Source: Argonema galeatum A003/A1 (lineage in GTDB: Bacteria > Cyanobacteriota > Cyanobacteriia > Cyanobacteriales > Aerosakkonemataceae). From it: DNA of 50,967 nt. Positions 44,294 through 50,967 of this stretch are shown here, in pieces. The first letter of the stretch is position 1, and every line of letters starts with the position of its first letter. Under the pieces are notes generated by a model. It had not been told where the DNA came from. It saw only the letters and a list, made by a program, of their open reading frames with translations, and made no database searches. The stretch lies in NCBI RefSeq assembly GCF_023333595.1, contig NZ_JAIQZM010000002.1, forward strand, positions 1 to 50,967, given 5' to 3'. The translations under genes were made by a program, and so were the position numbers.

Positions 44294-44427
44294 TAATGGG
44301 TAATGGGTAATGGGTAATCAGAAATACAGCGGCTTGCGAATGGGTGAGGTACAGACAAATTGTAGGGGCGAAGCCCGCCCCAACTCACGAAATGGTAACG
44401 TACCTCACTCGGCTGCAAGCCGCTGTA
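44294..44427. repeat. TAATGGG heptamers and nested inverted repeat
   Basis: TAATGGG is repeated four times (44294-44318). Then TACAGCGGCTTGC (44325-44337) pairs with 44415-44427, and inside it TGAGGTAC (44345-44352) pairs with 44400-44407, around a GTAGGGGCGAAGC core. It is a nested hairpin between convergent transcription units. Confidence 0.85.
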
Positions 44428-44473
44428 AATTATCTACTTACCAATAACTAATGACCGCTGACCAATGACTAAT

Positions 44474-46090
44474 TTAGTGTAAATCTGCTTCCCAAATGCC
44501 TATGTAAATGCGATCGCGATTATTTCGCTCAATTACTCCTTTTAAAGAACCTGTCAGAAACGAGTATCTATTCGATTGCCTTTGATATACTCTTTCAAAC
44601 TGTAGTTTTATCTCCCGCGAAGCTGTACCGCCTAACATTTCATTGATAGTTTTGAAGATACTTTCCGAGTCTACCGAGGGATCGAATGCTACCTCTGTTT
44701 GGCGCAAAAGTTGCGTATCTCGGTCAAATAAATAACCTAAGCTAACTTCACCCGGTACATAATCTTCATAAAGTACAGCGCGGGTATTTTTCCAGACGCC
44801 TTTAGTAATTTTGGTTGGATTTCCCAATGTATTTCTAACAGTGTCTTCTGGCGTACCAATAGGAAATGCTGGTACGGTTCCACGGGTTAAAATCCTGGCA
44901 GATGAGCTTTTCCCGATCGGTTCTTGAGTTGGTTCTCGCGAAGGGGTTGCTTCCGTGGGAGGGGGAGAAGAAGCGGCGGGTGTTGGCGGAGAAGCAGGAG
45001 ATGGTAGGGGAGTGCGAGAACTCAGAATAGGGGGCGAAGTATTTTTTTGTACTACGGGTTGTTGTGGGGTTGGTTGGCGGACTTTGGCGATCGCAATCCC
45101 AATGATAAACGCAGCGCCAACGATCCCGCCTGCAATTATCGCTGCTTTTTTCCACTCGCCGGAACGGTTAGAGGGATTGGCAATTTGAACTGGTTGGGTG
45201 GATGCGCCGCCTGGGGATACCGCTACTGTTGCTTGCTGGGAAAGTGGAACGCCAGCAACGGGAGAAAGGTTACTGTGTAAGGCGTCGAGCATTTGGCGGG
45301 CGGTAGAATAGCGATCGCGTGGATGAGACTGAATCGCCTTATCTAAAACCGCCCCTAAGTTAGAGTTAATATTTGGCACATTTTGACGCCAGATAAACTC
45401 ACCTGTCTGCGGGTTTATTTCTAATTCTTGCGGCAATTTTCCGGTCAGCAAATAGATGGCAGTTAGCCCTAAGCTGTACAAATCAGTAGAGTAGATAGGT
45501 CTACCTGCTGACTGTTCCGAAGGCATAAAACCAGGGGTGCCAATCACCATTGAGTTAGTAGGATTGCCTTGGGCATTTACCACCGTAGTCATCGTTTCTT
45601 TGACTGCGCCGAAGTCAATTAAAACGGGTTTACCATCCCGTTGTCGCAAAATTATATTGTCAGGTTTGATATCTCGGTGGATGATACCCTGGCTGTGAAT
45701 ATAATCGATGACCGGCAAAATACTGACTAGAATATCTTGGACGCTGGATTCCCTCAGCGTACCTTTTGCTTGTATCTTTTCTGTTAAAGTTTGACCCTCA
45801 ATCCATTCTTGAACCAGATAGAATTGTACCGCTTCTTCAAAATAGGCGTATAAATCGGGAATCTGGTCATTAGAATTGCCCAGTTTTTCCAAGATTGCCG
45901 CTTCTCGCTGGAAACGCTCTTGAACCAGTTGGTAAACCTTGGGATTATTCCCTATTGGTTTGAGTTGCTTAATCACGCAGCGACGGCGAGAAGGCAGGTG
46001 GGTATCTTCCGCCAGAAAAGTTTGCCCAAACCCGCCAGTTGCCAGCGCTTGGACGAGTTGATAGCGATTGTTCAAAAGCTTTAGGGTCAT
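44474..46090 (-). CDS. Hanks-type Ser/Thr protein kinase with C-terminal sensor-like domain
   Basis: A 538-residue transmembrane kinase. The kinase domain (1-275) has a glycine loop ALATGGFGQTF, Lys41 (VIKQL), catalytic HRDIKPDN (138-145), DFG (159-161) and GTPGFMPSEQ. A Ser/Pro linker and one hydrophobic helix (AAIIAGGIVGAAFIIGIAIA, about 315-335) follow, then a Pro-rich spacer, and a C-terminal domain of about 140 residues (FPIGTPEDTVRNTLGNPTK; YLFDRDTQLLRQTEVAFD) common to cyanobacterial kinases, probably outside the membrane. It starts five bases after the GIY-YIG gene, so the two are one operon. Confidence 0.9.
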   Translation of the reverse strand: MTLKLLNNRYQLVQALATGGFGQTFLAEDTHLPSRRRCVIKQLKPIGNNPKVYQLVQERFQREAAILEKLGNSNDQIPDLYAYFEEAVQFYLVQEWIEGQTLTEKIQAKGTLRESSVQDILVSILPVIDYIHSQGIIHRDIKPDNIILRQRDGKPVLIDFGAVKETMTTVVNAQGNPTNSMVIGTPGFMPSEQSAGRPIYSTDLYSLGLTAIYLLTGKLPQELEINPQTGEFIWRQNVPNINSNLGAVLDKAIQSHPRDRYSTARQMLDALHSNLSPVAGVPLSQQATVAVSPGGASTQPVQIANPSNRSGEWKKAAIIAGGIVGAAFIIGIAIAKVRQPTPQQPVVQKNTSPPILSSRTPLPSPASPPTPAASSPPPTEATPSREPTQEPIGKSSSARILTRGTVPAFPIGTPEDTVRNTLGNPTKITKGVWKNTRAVLYEDYVPGEVSLGYLFDRDTQLLRQTEVAFDPSVDSESIFKTINEMLGGTASREIKLQFERVYQRQSNRYSFLTGSLKGVIERNNRDRIYIGIWEADLH

Positions 46091-46095
46091 GGCTA

Positions 46096-46641
46096 CTATT
46101 TTAGATCGAGTAAACCGCTGTCTTTGAGTTTCGGATTAAAGCGAATTTCCTCTTGGCAACCACGGGATTTTACCTGTGCTAAAATTTCCGCTTCGACTCG
46201 TCGAGCGACATTTTTTAACACTTTTGCTTGCGCCACTTCATCCCACGATGTCTTCTCATAATTCGCCTTTTCCTCATCTGTCATCAAAGGTTTGACATCT
46301 ATGGATTCTGTCCATTTTTGCTTATCTTCGCCGTTCCCAGATGGGGTGGCGTCATTTTCGGCAATCCAAGCATTTAGGGTATTTTCTAAGATTGTTCTGT
46401 TTGGGCGTTCAATTGTTTGGACTTTCAGCCAGTGACAATTTTGTGGCTGACGGGCAAGGTGTTGTTTCAAGCTGAGATAAACGTCGCGAGAATAGCCGAC
46501 AAATTGCAGCACTTTTTCTCTGTCGAAAATTGCGTATACCCCAATTTTTCCCTGCAACATATCAGGTAATTTGCCAGCTTCATCCAGATAGGGAATATCT
46601 TCTAAGCTAGCGAGAGAGGTAATATCTGTTTGAGTTGTCAT
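46096..46641 (-). CDS. Small GIY-YIG domain protein
   Basis: A 181-residue protein. GVYAIFDREKVLQFVGYSRD is a degenerate GIY-YIG start (GVY, FVG), Arg is retained in YSRD, and ILENTLNAWIAENDATPSGN carries the Glu and Asn. The C-terminal 70 residues are a Lys/Glu helix with PLMTDEEKANYEKTSWDE. Cyanobacteria and plastids have related proteins of unknown role. Co-transcribed with the Ser/Thr kinase, which suggests a functional link but does not define it. Confidence 0.8.
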   Translation of the reverse strand: MTTQTDITSLASLEDIPYLDEAGKLPDMLQGKIGVYAIFDREKVLQFVGYSRDVYLSLKQHLARQPQNCHWLKVQTIERPNRTILENTLNAWIAENDATPSGNGEDKQKWTESIDVKPLMTDEEKANYEKTSWDEVAQAKVLKNVARRVEAEILAQVKSRGCQEEIRFNPKLKDSGLLDLK

Positions 46642-46786
46642 TCGATTTTAGATTTTGGATTTTGGATTTTGGGTTGACCCGATAAATCCGGGTCGCTCAA
46701 ATAAGGAAAAAATTTTCTGTGGGCGACTTAAGCCGGGGTTTGTATCGGTATTGGGAGTTGAGCATTGTTTTAATTCAGCGATTTTA

Positions 46787-47110
46787 TTATCCGATTTTGC
46801 GATAAATTGCACAGAGTCGGCTGGGTTTGAAAATCTTGGCTTTGAACATGAAATTAGGCGGAACGTTGATGATAGCGTGTTCGGAAGATTCGTAATATGG
46901 CTCGAATTCCGCTGACATTCCTTTGGGGGTGGCGCTGCTGTACGGAACGGGTTGAAATAGTAATTCTGTGAACTCAACCTGCTCCGATTTCACCTGTTCG
47001 GCGATTTGCTGAAGAAAGGCTTCAGCTTTTAGTAAATCAAATAAAGTTTCTTTAGCCTCTGGCTCAAGAGTGAAGTTGCCATCAAAATTTTCGATGATTT
47101 TGAAAGACAT
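46787..47110 (-). CDS. Small hypothetical protein
   Basis: A 107-residue protein I do not recognise. It begins FKIIENFDGNFTLEPEAKET with helical LLKAEAFLQQIAEQVKSE after it, then EFEPYYESSEHAIINVPPNF. Composition is protein-like and acidic. Near the stop, another frame reads NPADSVQFIAKSDNKIAEL, so the 3' end may have shifted frame. It lies alone between the GIY-YIG and Uma2 genes. Confidence 0.55.
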   Translation of the reverse strand: MSFKIIENFDGNFTLEPEAKETLFDLLKAEAFLQQIAEQVKSEQVEFTELLFQPVPYSSATPKGMSAEFEPYYESSEHAIINVPPNFMFKAKIFKPSRLCAIYRKIG

Positions 47111-47303
47111 TTGACTGATACCTAGTTGTTGACAAAGTGCGCTTGATATGTATTCGCTTAAAAATACCCACTTTTGTTGGTGGGTAGAACTGAGTTATGG
47201 AAAAATTGCCACTTTTATCAGCCTATTGGATTGTGTGACCTGTGTCAGCTAGCGGAGGAAGAGGGGAAAATAAAGAATTGTGAAGGTGATGGGGCTGTAT
47301 CGA

Positions 47304-48083
47304 TTACAACCGTTCTGGGTCAATTCCTTGTTCTCGCAGTTTGTCTATCAAAGCTTGGTAGCGCTGTTGTTCTTGTTCTCGCAGGGTTTTTTCTTGTTCG
47401 AGTTGGGCTAGAGCATTTTCAGCCCTTTCTCGTTCCTGTTCAGCCCTTTCTCGTTCCTGTTCAGCCCTTTCTCGTTCCTGTTCAGCCCGTTGACGCTCTT
47501 GTTCTCTGAGTCTATCCAATTCAACAGGAGTGAGAAACTTTTGTTCATCAGGGCGATAAATTTCCAGGGTATCCTCTTTGAGTTCAAATCGAATACCTAA
47601 ACGTGGACTTACCCACCCGTTCATTTGTTCAATTGGTTCTAATAAATCGCCATAACTGATAAAGCCTGTTAATTCTACATCGTCTGGGTCATAAATGTAA
47701 TATTCTTCAACGCCATAGCGTTGGTAGAATATCGCCTTTTGCAACATTTTTCCAGCGCGATTTCCGGGAGAGAGGATTTCAAAGACGACTTGGGGAGGAA
47801 TGTTATCTTCTGACCATTGTCTGTAGGAACCTCTGTCACCTTTTGGTCTGCCAAAGACGACCATTGCATCAGGTGCTAGGCGAATGGTATTATTTCCTTG
47901 AACAGGATACCAAAGAAGATCTCCGGCGACAAAGACATCATCGTTGTTGGCAAACAAAATTTCGAGATTTTCTTTAATCACAACAATCCAGCGAAATTGT
48001 TTGGTGTTGTCTGCCATTGGTTGTCCGTCGCTATCTGGGTAAATGATATCTGGGGTAGTTTCGGCGGTCAGTTGTTGTACCAT
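47304..48083 (-). CDS. Uma2-family endonuclease with C-terminal coiled coil
   Basis: A 259-residue protein of the Uma2/DUF820 family (restriction-like PD-(D/E)XK fold). APDAMVVFGRPKGDRGSYRQ gives the Asp, QVVFEILSPGNRAGKMLQKA gives the Glu-x-x-S motif, and YGVEEYYIYDPDD the next strand. Residues about 190-259 are a long coiled coil with EQERERA heptads encoded by a 21-bp repeat (47419-47482). Uma2 genes are highly expanded in cyanobacteria; their function is unproven. Confidence 0.85.
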   Translation of the reverse strand: MVQQLTAETTPDIIYPDSDGQPMADNTKQFRWIVVIKENLEILFANNDDVFVAGDLLWYPVQGNNTIRLAPDAMVVFGRPKGDRGSYRQWSEDNIPPQVVFEILSPGNRAGKMLQKAIFYQRYGVEEYYIYDPDDVELTGFISYGDLLEPIEQMNGWVSPRLGIRFELKEDTLEIYRPDEQKFLTPVELDRLREQERQRAEQERERAEQERERAEQERERAENALAQLEQEKTLREQEQQRYQALIDKLREQGIDPERL

Positions 48084-48428
48084 AGCCGTTTATTGGTTGG
48101 AGTGGCTGATTTTAATATTTAGGGCAAGATTTTCTGAGTCATGCTAATATATAATATATCACTTTGAATTATTAGTTGCTTGTTGGAGCATACTTAAATG
48201 AAAGATACTTTGGATCAAATTAAAATTAATCACCGTGCAACAGTCGCTTTAGATGCACTTTCTACTGATAAGAAAGATGGTGTGTTACAGGCGGTAAATG
48301 ACTTGGCAATTTCTGGATTATATCTGGATTAGAAACAATTCAACAAGCTAAAACATCACAGGAAGCAGTGTAGGCCAAATTTGCGATAAATTATTTTACA
48401 AACGCTCAAAATCATCTAAAAAACACCT
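48084..48428. other. 345-bp gap with a decayed small frame
   Basis: Apart from the 44-codon frame at 48198-48332 it holds AT-rich sequence (ATATATAATATAT, about 48147). No terminator or repeat is obvious. Confidence 0.4.
48198..48332 (+). pseudogene. Small relict frame
   Basis: ATG 48198 encodes 44 residues (KDTLDQIKINHRATVALDAL, STDKKDGVLQAVNDLAISG). It stops at 48330, while another frame goes on as SGLETIQQAKTSQEAV. It resembles the N-terminus of small toxin-like ORFs of cyanobacteria, but I cannot name a family; a frameshifted remnant is most likely. Confidence 0.35.
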
Positions 48429-49058
48429 ATGACTCAAGCCCAAGCTGAACCTAAACTATACAGCTTTGATGAATTTATAAGCTGGTATCCCGAAAACTCA
48501 GAAGTCCGGTACGAACTGCATGACGGAGTAATTATCGAAATGCCTAAGCCAAAGGGAAAACATTCAAATCTAACAGGTTCCCTTATCGAGCAACTATTGA
48601 TAGTTATTAGGCAGATGAGTAAAGGCGGCATTTGGACTATTCCTAGAGAATCGATTGTCAAACCTAAACGCGATCGATCGGGTTATGAGCCGGATATCAT
48701 CGTTTTGAACCAAGAACTTCTGGGAGTTGAACCGCGATGGGAAAGCGAATCGATTATCCAAAATCCTGATTCAGTCAAATTAATTGTTGAAGTTGTTTCA
48801 AGTAATTGGCGTGACGATTACTACAATAAACTTCGAGATTATGAAGAAATGGGAATTGAGGAATATTGGATTGTCGATTATGCAGCATTAGGGCCGAAAA
48901 AATTCATCGGCAATCCCAAGCAACCTACATTTTTTGTTTGTAATTTGGAGGACGGAGAATATCAGATGAATCGATTTACGGAAAACACTCCAATTATTTC
49001 CCCGACCTTTCCTCAGTTCAGTTTATCGCCACAGCAGATTTTTGCGATCGCCCTGTAG
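48429..49058 (+). CDS. Uma2-family endonuclease
   Basis: A 209-residue Uma2/DUF820 protein without a coiled coil. YSFDEFISWYPENSEVRYEL is the start; RDRSGYEPDIIVLN, KLIVEVVSSNWRDDYYNKL and YEEMGIEEYWIVDYAALGP give the nuclease-like fold. It is divergent from the other Uma2 gene in this window and is clearly not a recent copy. Confidence 0.88.
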   Translation: MTQAQAEPKLYSFDEFISWYPENSEVRYELHDGVIIEMPKPKGKHSNLTGSLIEQLLIVIRQMSKGGIWTIPRESIVKPKRDRSGYEPDIIVLNQELLGVEPRWESESIIQNPDSVKLIVEVVSSNWRDDYYNKLRDYEEMGIEEYWIVDYAALGPKKFIGNPKQPTFFVCNLEDGEYQMNRFTENTPIISPTFPQFSLSPQQIFAIAL

Positions 49059-49080
49059 AAAAGCATTTGTCCCCGCATCC

Positions 49081-49190
49081 GCCTGGGATTAAAATCCCAG
49101 GCTAATAGCTGAAGTCCACTGAAGTGGACTAAAAACTTCTCTTCAGTCCACTTCAGTGGACTTTCGCTATTAGCCTCAGACTTAAGTCTG
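49081..49190. repeat. Multi-arm palindromic interspersed repeat
   Basis: A compact set of nested palindromes: GCCTGGGATT...AATCCCAGGC (49081-49101); GGCTAATAGC (49100-49109) pairing with GCTATTAGCC (49166-49175); AGTCCACTGAAGTGGACT (49113-49130) whose exact complement is 49145-49162; CAGACTTAAGTCTG (49177-49190), self-complementary. It lies between the convergent Uma2 and WD40 genes and could fold into a branched structure in RNA. Confidence 0.85.
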
Positions 49191-49285
49191 CGGCGGGTGA
49201 TGACTCACGGGAGAGGTATTATTTCTCGTTAACGAGGTTCAAAGATTCATTGATGAGATTCTGAGGTTGATGATTGAGAGAAAAC

Positions 49286-50967
49286 TTACTCAACTGGAGC
49301 GTTTTTGCTCCAAACATATTTTTGGCAGACTTCGCAGGCGGCTTTTTCTACTTCCGTTTGAGGATTTTTGAAGATGAGATGGTAACGTAATCGATTACAG
49401 CAAACTTCTAACCACTCTCGCCAACCGCCGCCTTGCCACAACCGCAAGGTCTTGTCCCTACTACCACTGACAATCATTTGTCCATCGGGACTAAAAACGA
49501 CAGAATGGACAGAAGCCTCATGCCCCACAAAAGGTGAACCAATGGGATCACCTTGTAAATTCCACAACCGGACGGTCTTGTCATCACTCCCACTGACAAT
49601 CAGTTGCCCATCTGGACTAAAGGCGACAGACCCGACAGAAGCCTCATGCCCCACAAAAGGTGAACCAATGGGATCACCTTGGAGATTCCACAACCGCACG
49701 GTCTTGTCCCTACTACTACTAACAATCAGTTGCCCATCTGGGCTAAAAGCCACAGAATAGACACAATCCTCATGCCCCACAAAAGGTGAACTAATGGGAT
49801 GACCTTGGAGATCCCACAATCGCAAAGTCTTGTCCCTACTGCCACTGACAATCAGTTCCCCATCTGGACTAAAGGCGACAGAATAGATAGAACGTTCATG
49901 CCCCACAAAAGGTAATCCGATTGGTTCACCTTGGAGATCCCACAGCCGCACGGTTTTGTCCCCACTGCTACTGACAATCATTTCCCTATCCGAACTAAAG
50001 GCGACAGAAAAGACAGAACCCTTATGCCCCACAAAAGGTAAACCAATCGGATTACCTTGCAAATCCCACAACCGCAAGGTCTTGTCCATACTGCCACTGG
50101 CAATCAGTTGCCCATCGGGACTAAAAGCGACACATCTGACATGATCCTCATGCCCCACAAAAGGTAAACCAATGGGATTGCCTTGCAAATCCCATAACCG
50201 CAATCTCCTGTCATTACTGCCACTGACAATCAATTGCCCAAATTCTTTGGAGAACGCTTCGCGAACTGGACTAAAGGCGACAGAAAAGACAGAATCCTGA
50301 TGCCCCACAAAAGGTAAACCAATGAGATTACCTTGTAAATCCCACAACCGCAATCTCCTGTCACCACTGCCACTGACAATCAGTTGCCCATCGGGACTAA
50401 AGGCGACAGAATTCACAGAATCCTCATGCCCCACAAAAGGTAAACCAATGAGATTACCTTGCAAATTCCACAACCGCACTGTCTTGTTACGACTGCCACT
50501 GACAATCATTTCCCCATCTGGGCTAAAGGCGACAGAAGTGACAAAATCCTCATGCCCCACAAAAGGTGAACGAATTGGATTACCTTGGAGATCCCATAAT
50601 CTCAATGTCTTGTCTTTACTACCACTAACAATCATTTCCCCATCTGGGCTAAAGGCGACAGACCTGACAGAAGCCTCATGCCAGACAAAAGGTGAACGAA
50701 TGGGATTACCTTGGAGATCCCATAATCTCAATGTCTTGTCTTTACTACCACTGGCAATAAGTTGCCCATCTGGACTAAAGGCAACAGAAGTGACAGAATC
50801 CTCATGCCCCACAAAAGGTGAACCAATCGGATTACCTTGCAAATTCCACAACCGCAATGTCTTGTCATTACTACCACTGACAATCATTTCCCCATCTGGA
50901 CTAAAGGCAACAGAAGTGACAGAATCCTCATGCCCCACAAAAGGTGAACCAATCGGATTACCTTGCA
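49286..50967 (-). CDS. WD40-repeat protein, 3' part (runs off the right edge)
   Basis: The frame is open to the window end, so the true start lies outside. It encodes 12 consecutive 42-residue WD40 units (GHEDSVTSVAFSPDGQLIVS then GSDDKTVRLWNLQG) followed by a 47-residue tail WREWLEVCCNRLRYH...CEVCQKYVW (49286-49440). This tail is typical of large cyanobacterial STAND/NACHT-type or protease-WD40 proteins, so an N-terminal NTPase is likely upstream. Unit 6 has a 24-bp insertion made of interspersed-repeat sequence. Near-identical units suggest recent gene conversion. Confidence 0.9.
   Translation of the reverse strand, partial: QGNPIGSPFVGHEDSVTSVAFSPDGEMIVSGSNDKTLRLWNLQGNPIGSPFVGHEDSVTSVAFSPDGQLIASGSKDKTLRLWDLQGNPIRSPFVWHEASVRSVAFSPDGEMIVSGSKDKTLRLWDLQGNPIRSPFVGHEDFVTSVAFSPDGEMIVSGSRNKTVRLWNLQGNLIGLPFVGHEDSVNSVAFSPDGQLIVSGSGDRRLRLWDLQGNLIGLPFVGHQDSVFSVAFSPVREAFSKEFGQLIVSGSNDRRLRLWDLQGNPIGLPFVGHEDHVRCVAFSPDGQLIASGSMDKTLRLWDLQGNPIGLPFVGHKGSVFSVAFSSDREMIVSSSGDKTVRLWDLQGEPIGLPFVGHERSIYSVAFSPDGELIVSGSRDKTLRLWDLQGHPISSPFVGHEDCVYSVAFSPDGQLIVSSSRDKTVRLWNLQGDPIGSPFVGHEASVGSVAFSPDGQLIVSGSDDKTVRLWNLQGDPIGSPFVGHEASVHSVVFSPDGQMIVSGSRDKTLRLWQGGGWREWLEVCCNRLRYHLIFKNPQTEVEKAACEVCQKYVWSKNAPVE
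50241..50266. repeat. Interspersed-repeat insertion within WD40 unit 6
   Basis: Two bases of the standard unit are replaced by 26 containing GAACGCTTCGCGAAC, adding eight residues (VREAFSKEF in place of one Asp) in a loop between strands. The palindromic core matches the GTTCGC-type family of 8339. Confidence 0.75.

Noticed and set aside
46648..46977. Second minus-strand frame overlapping the 107-aa gene
   Set aside because: Its end is a translated ATCCAAAATCC repeat and its start is unsupported, though a small part may reflect a frameshift of the 107-aa gene.
47419..47482. CRISPR-like 21-bp repeats
   Set aside because: They are contiguous and encode coiled-coil heptads; no spacers and no cas genes.
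49441..50967. CRISPR-like periodicity
   Set aside because: The 126-bp period is the WD40 coding unit with wobble variation; there are no spacers.

Overview
This 51 kb window reads as chromosomal DNA of a filamentous, probably non-heterocystous cyanobacterium (Oscillatoria/Microcoleus/Kamptonema type; the genus is my inference). The evidence is the very frequent GCGATCGC (HIP1) octamer, an RpaB/Ycf27 response regulator, a CCB-type cytochrome b6f cofactor-assembly protein, an SLH-domain OprB-like porin, a SphR-SphS-PhoU-PhoX phosphate module with an 11-bp-period Pho box, many short tandem repeats and palindromic interspersed repeats, and a large STAND-style WD40 gene. There is no phage, integrase, intact transposase, rRNA or CRISPR array.

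Layout. 0-6.5 kb: CPA1 antiporter with RCK domains, lipase-like hydrolase, cobI, TonB-like protein with a hexapeptide repeat, PfkB/heptose-kinase-like gene. 6.6-15.5 kb: accessory stretch with a 522-aa GIY-YIG protein, CapA-like protein, rfbB, a Panacea-domain gene overlapping a small partner that appears to lack its middle, a membrane protein with a spermidine-synthase-like domain, and a small acetyltransferase-like gene. 15.6-19.4 kb: housekeeping genes (DUF456, CCB, rpaB, radA). 19.7-20.3 kb: MazF-type toxin-antitoxin pair. 20.6-30.8 kb: surface-polysaccharide glycosyltransferase island in mixed orientation (three GT4, three GT2, one GT25-like, one WbsX-like, one methyltransferase). It also holds gene debris: a WbsX gene broken by one missing base, two truncated glycosyltransferase starts and an orphan methyltransferase-like C-terminus. 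31.1-36.9 kb: Pho module (sphR, sphS, phoU, then phoX behind four Pho-box repeats). 37.1-39.7 kb: Crp/Fnr regulator and porin, bounded by palindromic repeat clusters. 39.9-44.3 kb: rplS, tRNA-Trp, secE-nusG-rplK-rplA-rplJ-rplL, with an L10-type leader and clear terminators. 44.4-51 kb: Ser/Thr kinase with a GIY-YIG gene upstream in the same operon, small ORF, two Uma2 genes, a multi-arm palindromic repeat, and the 3' part of a WD40 gene that runs off the right edge.

How it fits together. The Pho module is the clearest functional circuit: SphS/SphR with PhoU as negative modulator, and PhoX as a Tat-exported phosphatase with a textbook Pho box. The glycosyltransferase island together with rfbB, the heptose-kinase-like gene and the CapA-like gene points to envelope polysaccharide synthesis. 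The translation block is the conserved bacterial arrangement.

I did not find a clearly new multi-gene system. The best leads are the Panacea gene with its apparently deleted partner, the large GIY-YIG protein with an unrecognised 400-residue C-terminus, interspersed repeats spliced in frame into radA and a WD40 blade, the multi-arm palindromic element at 49.1 kb, and the decaying glycosyltransferase genes.
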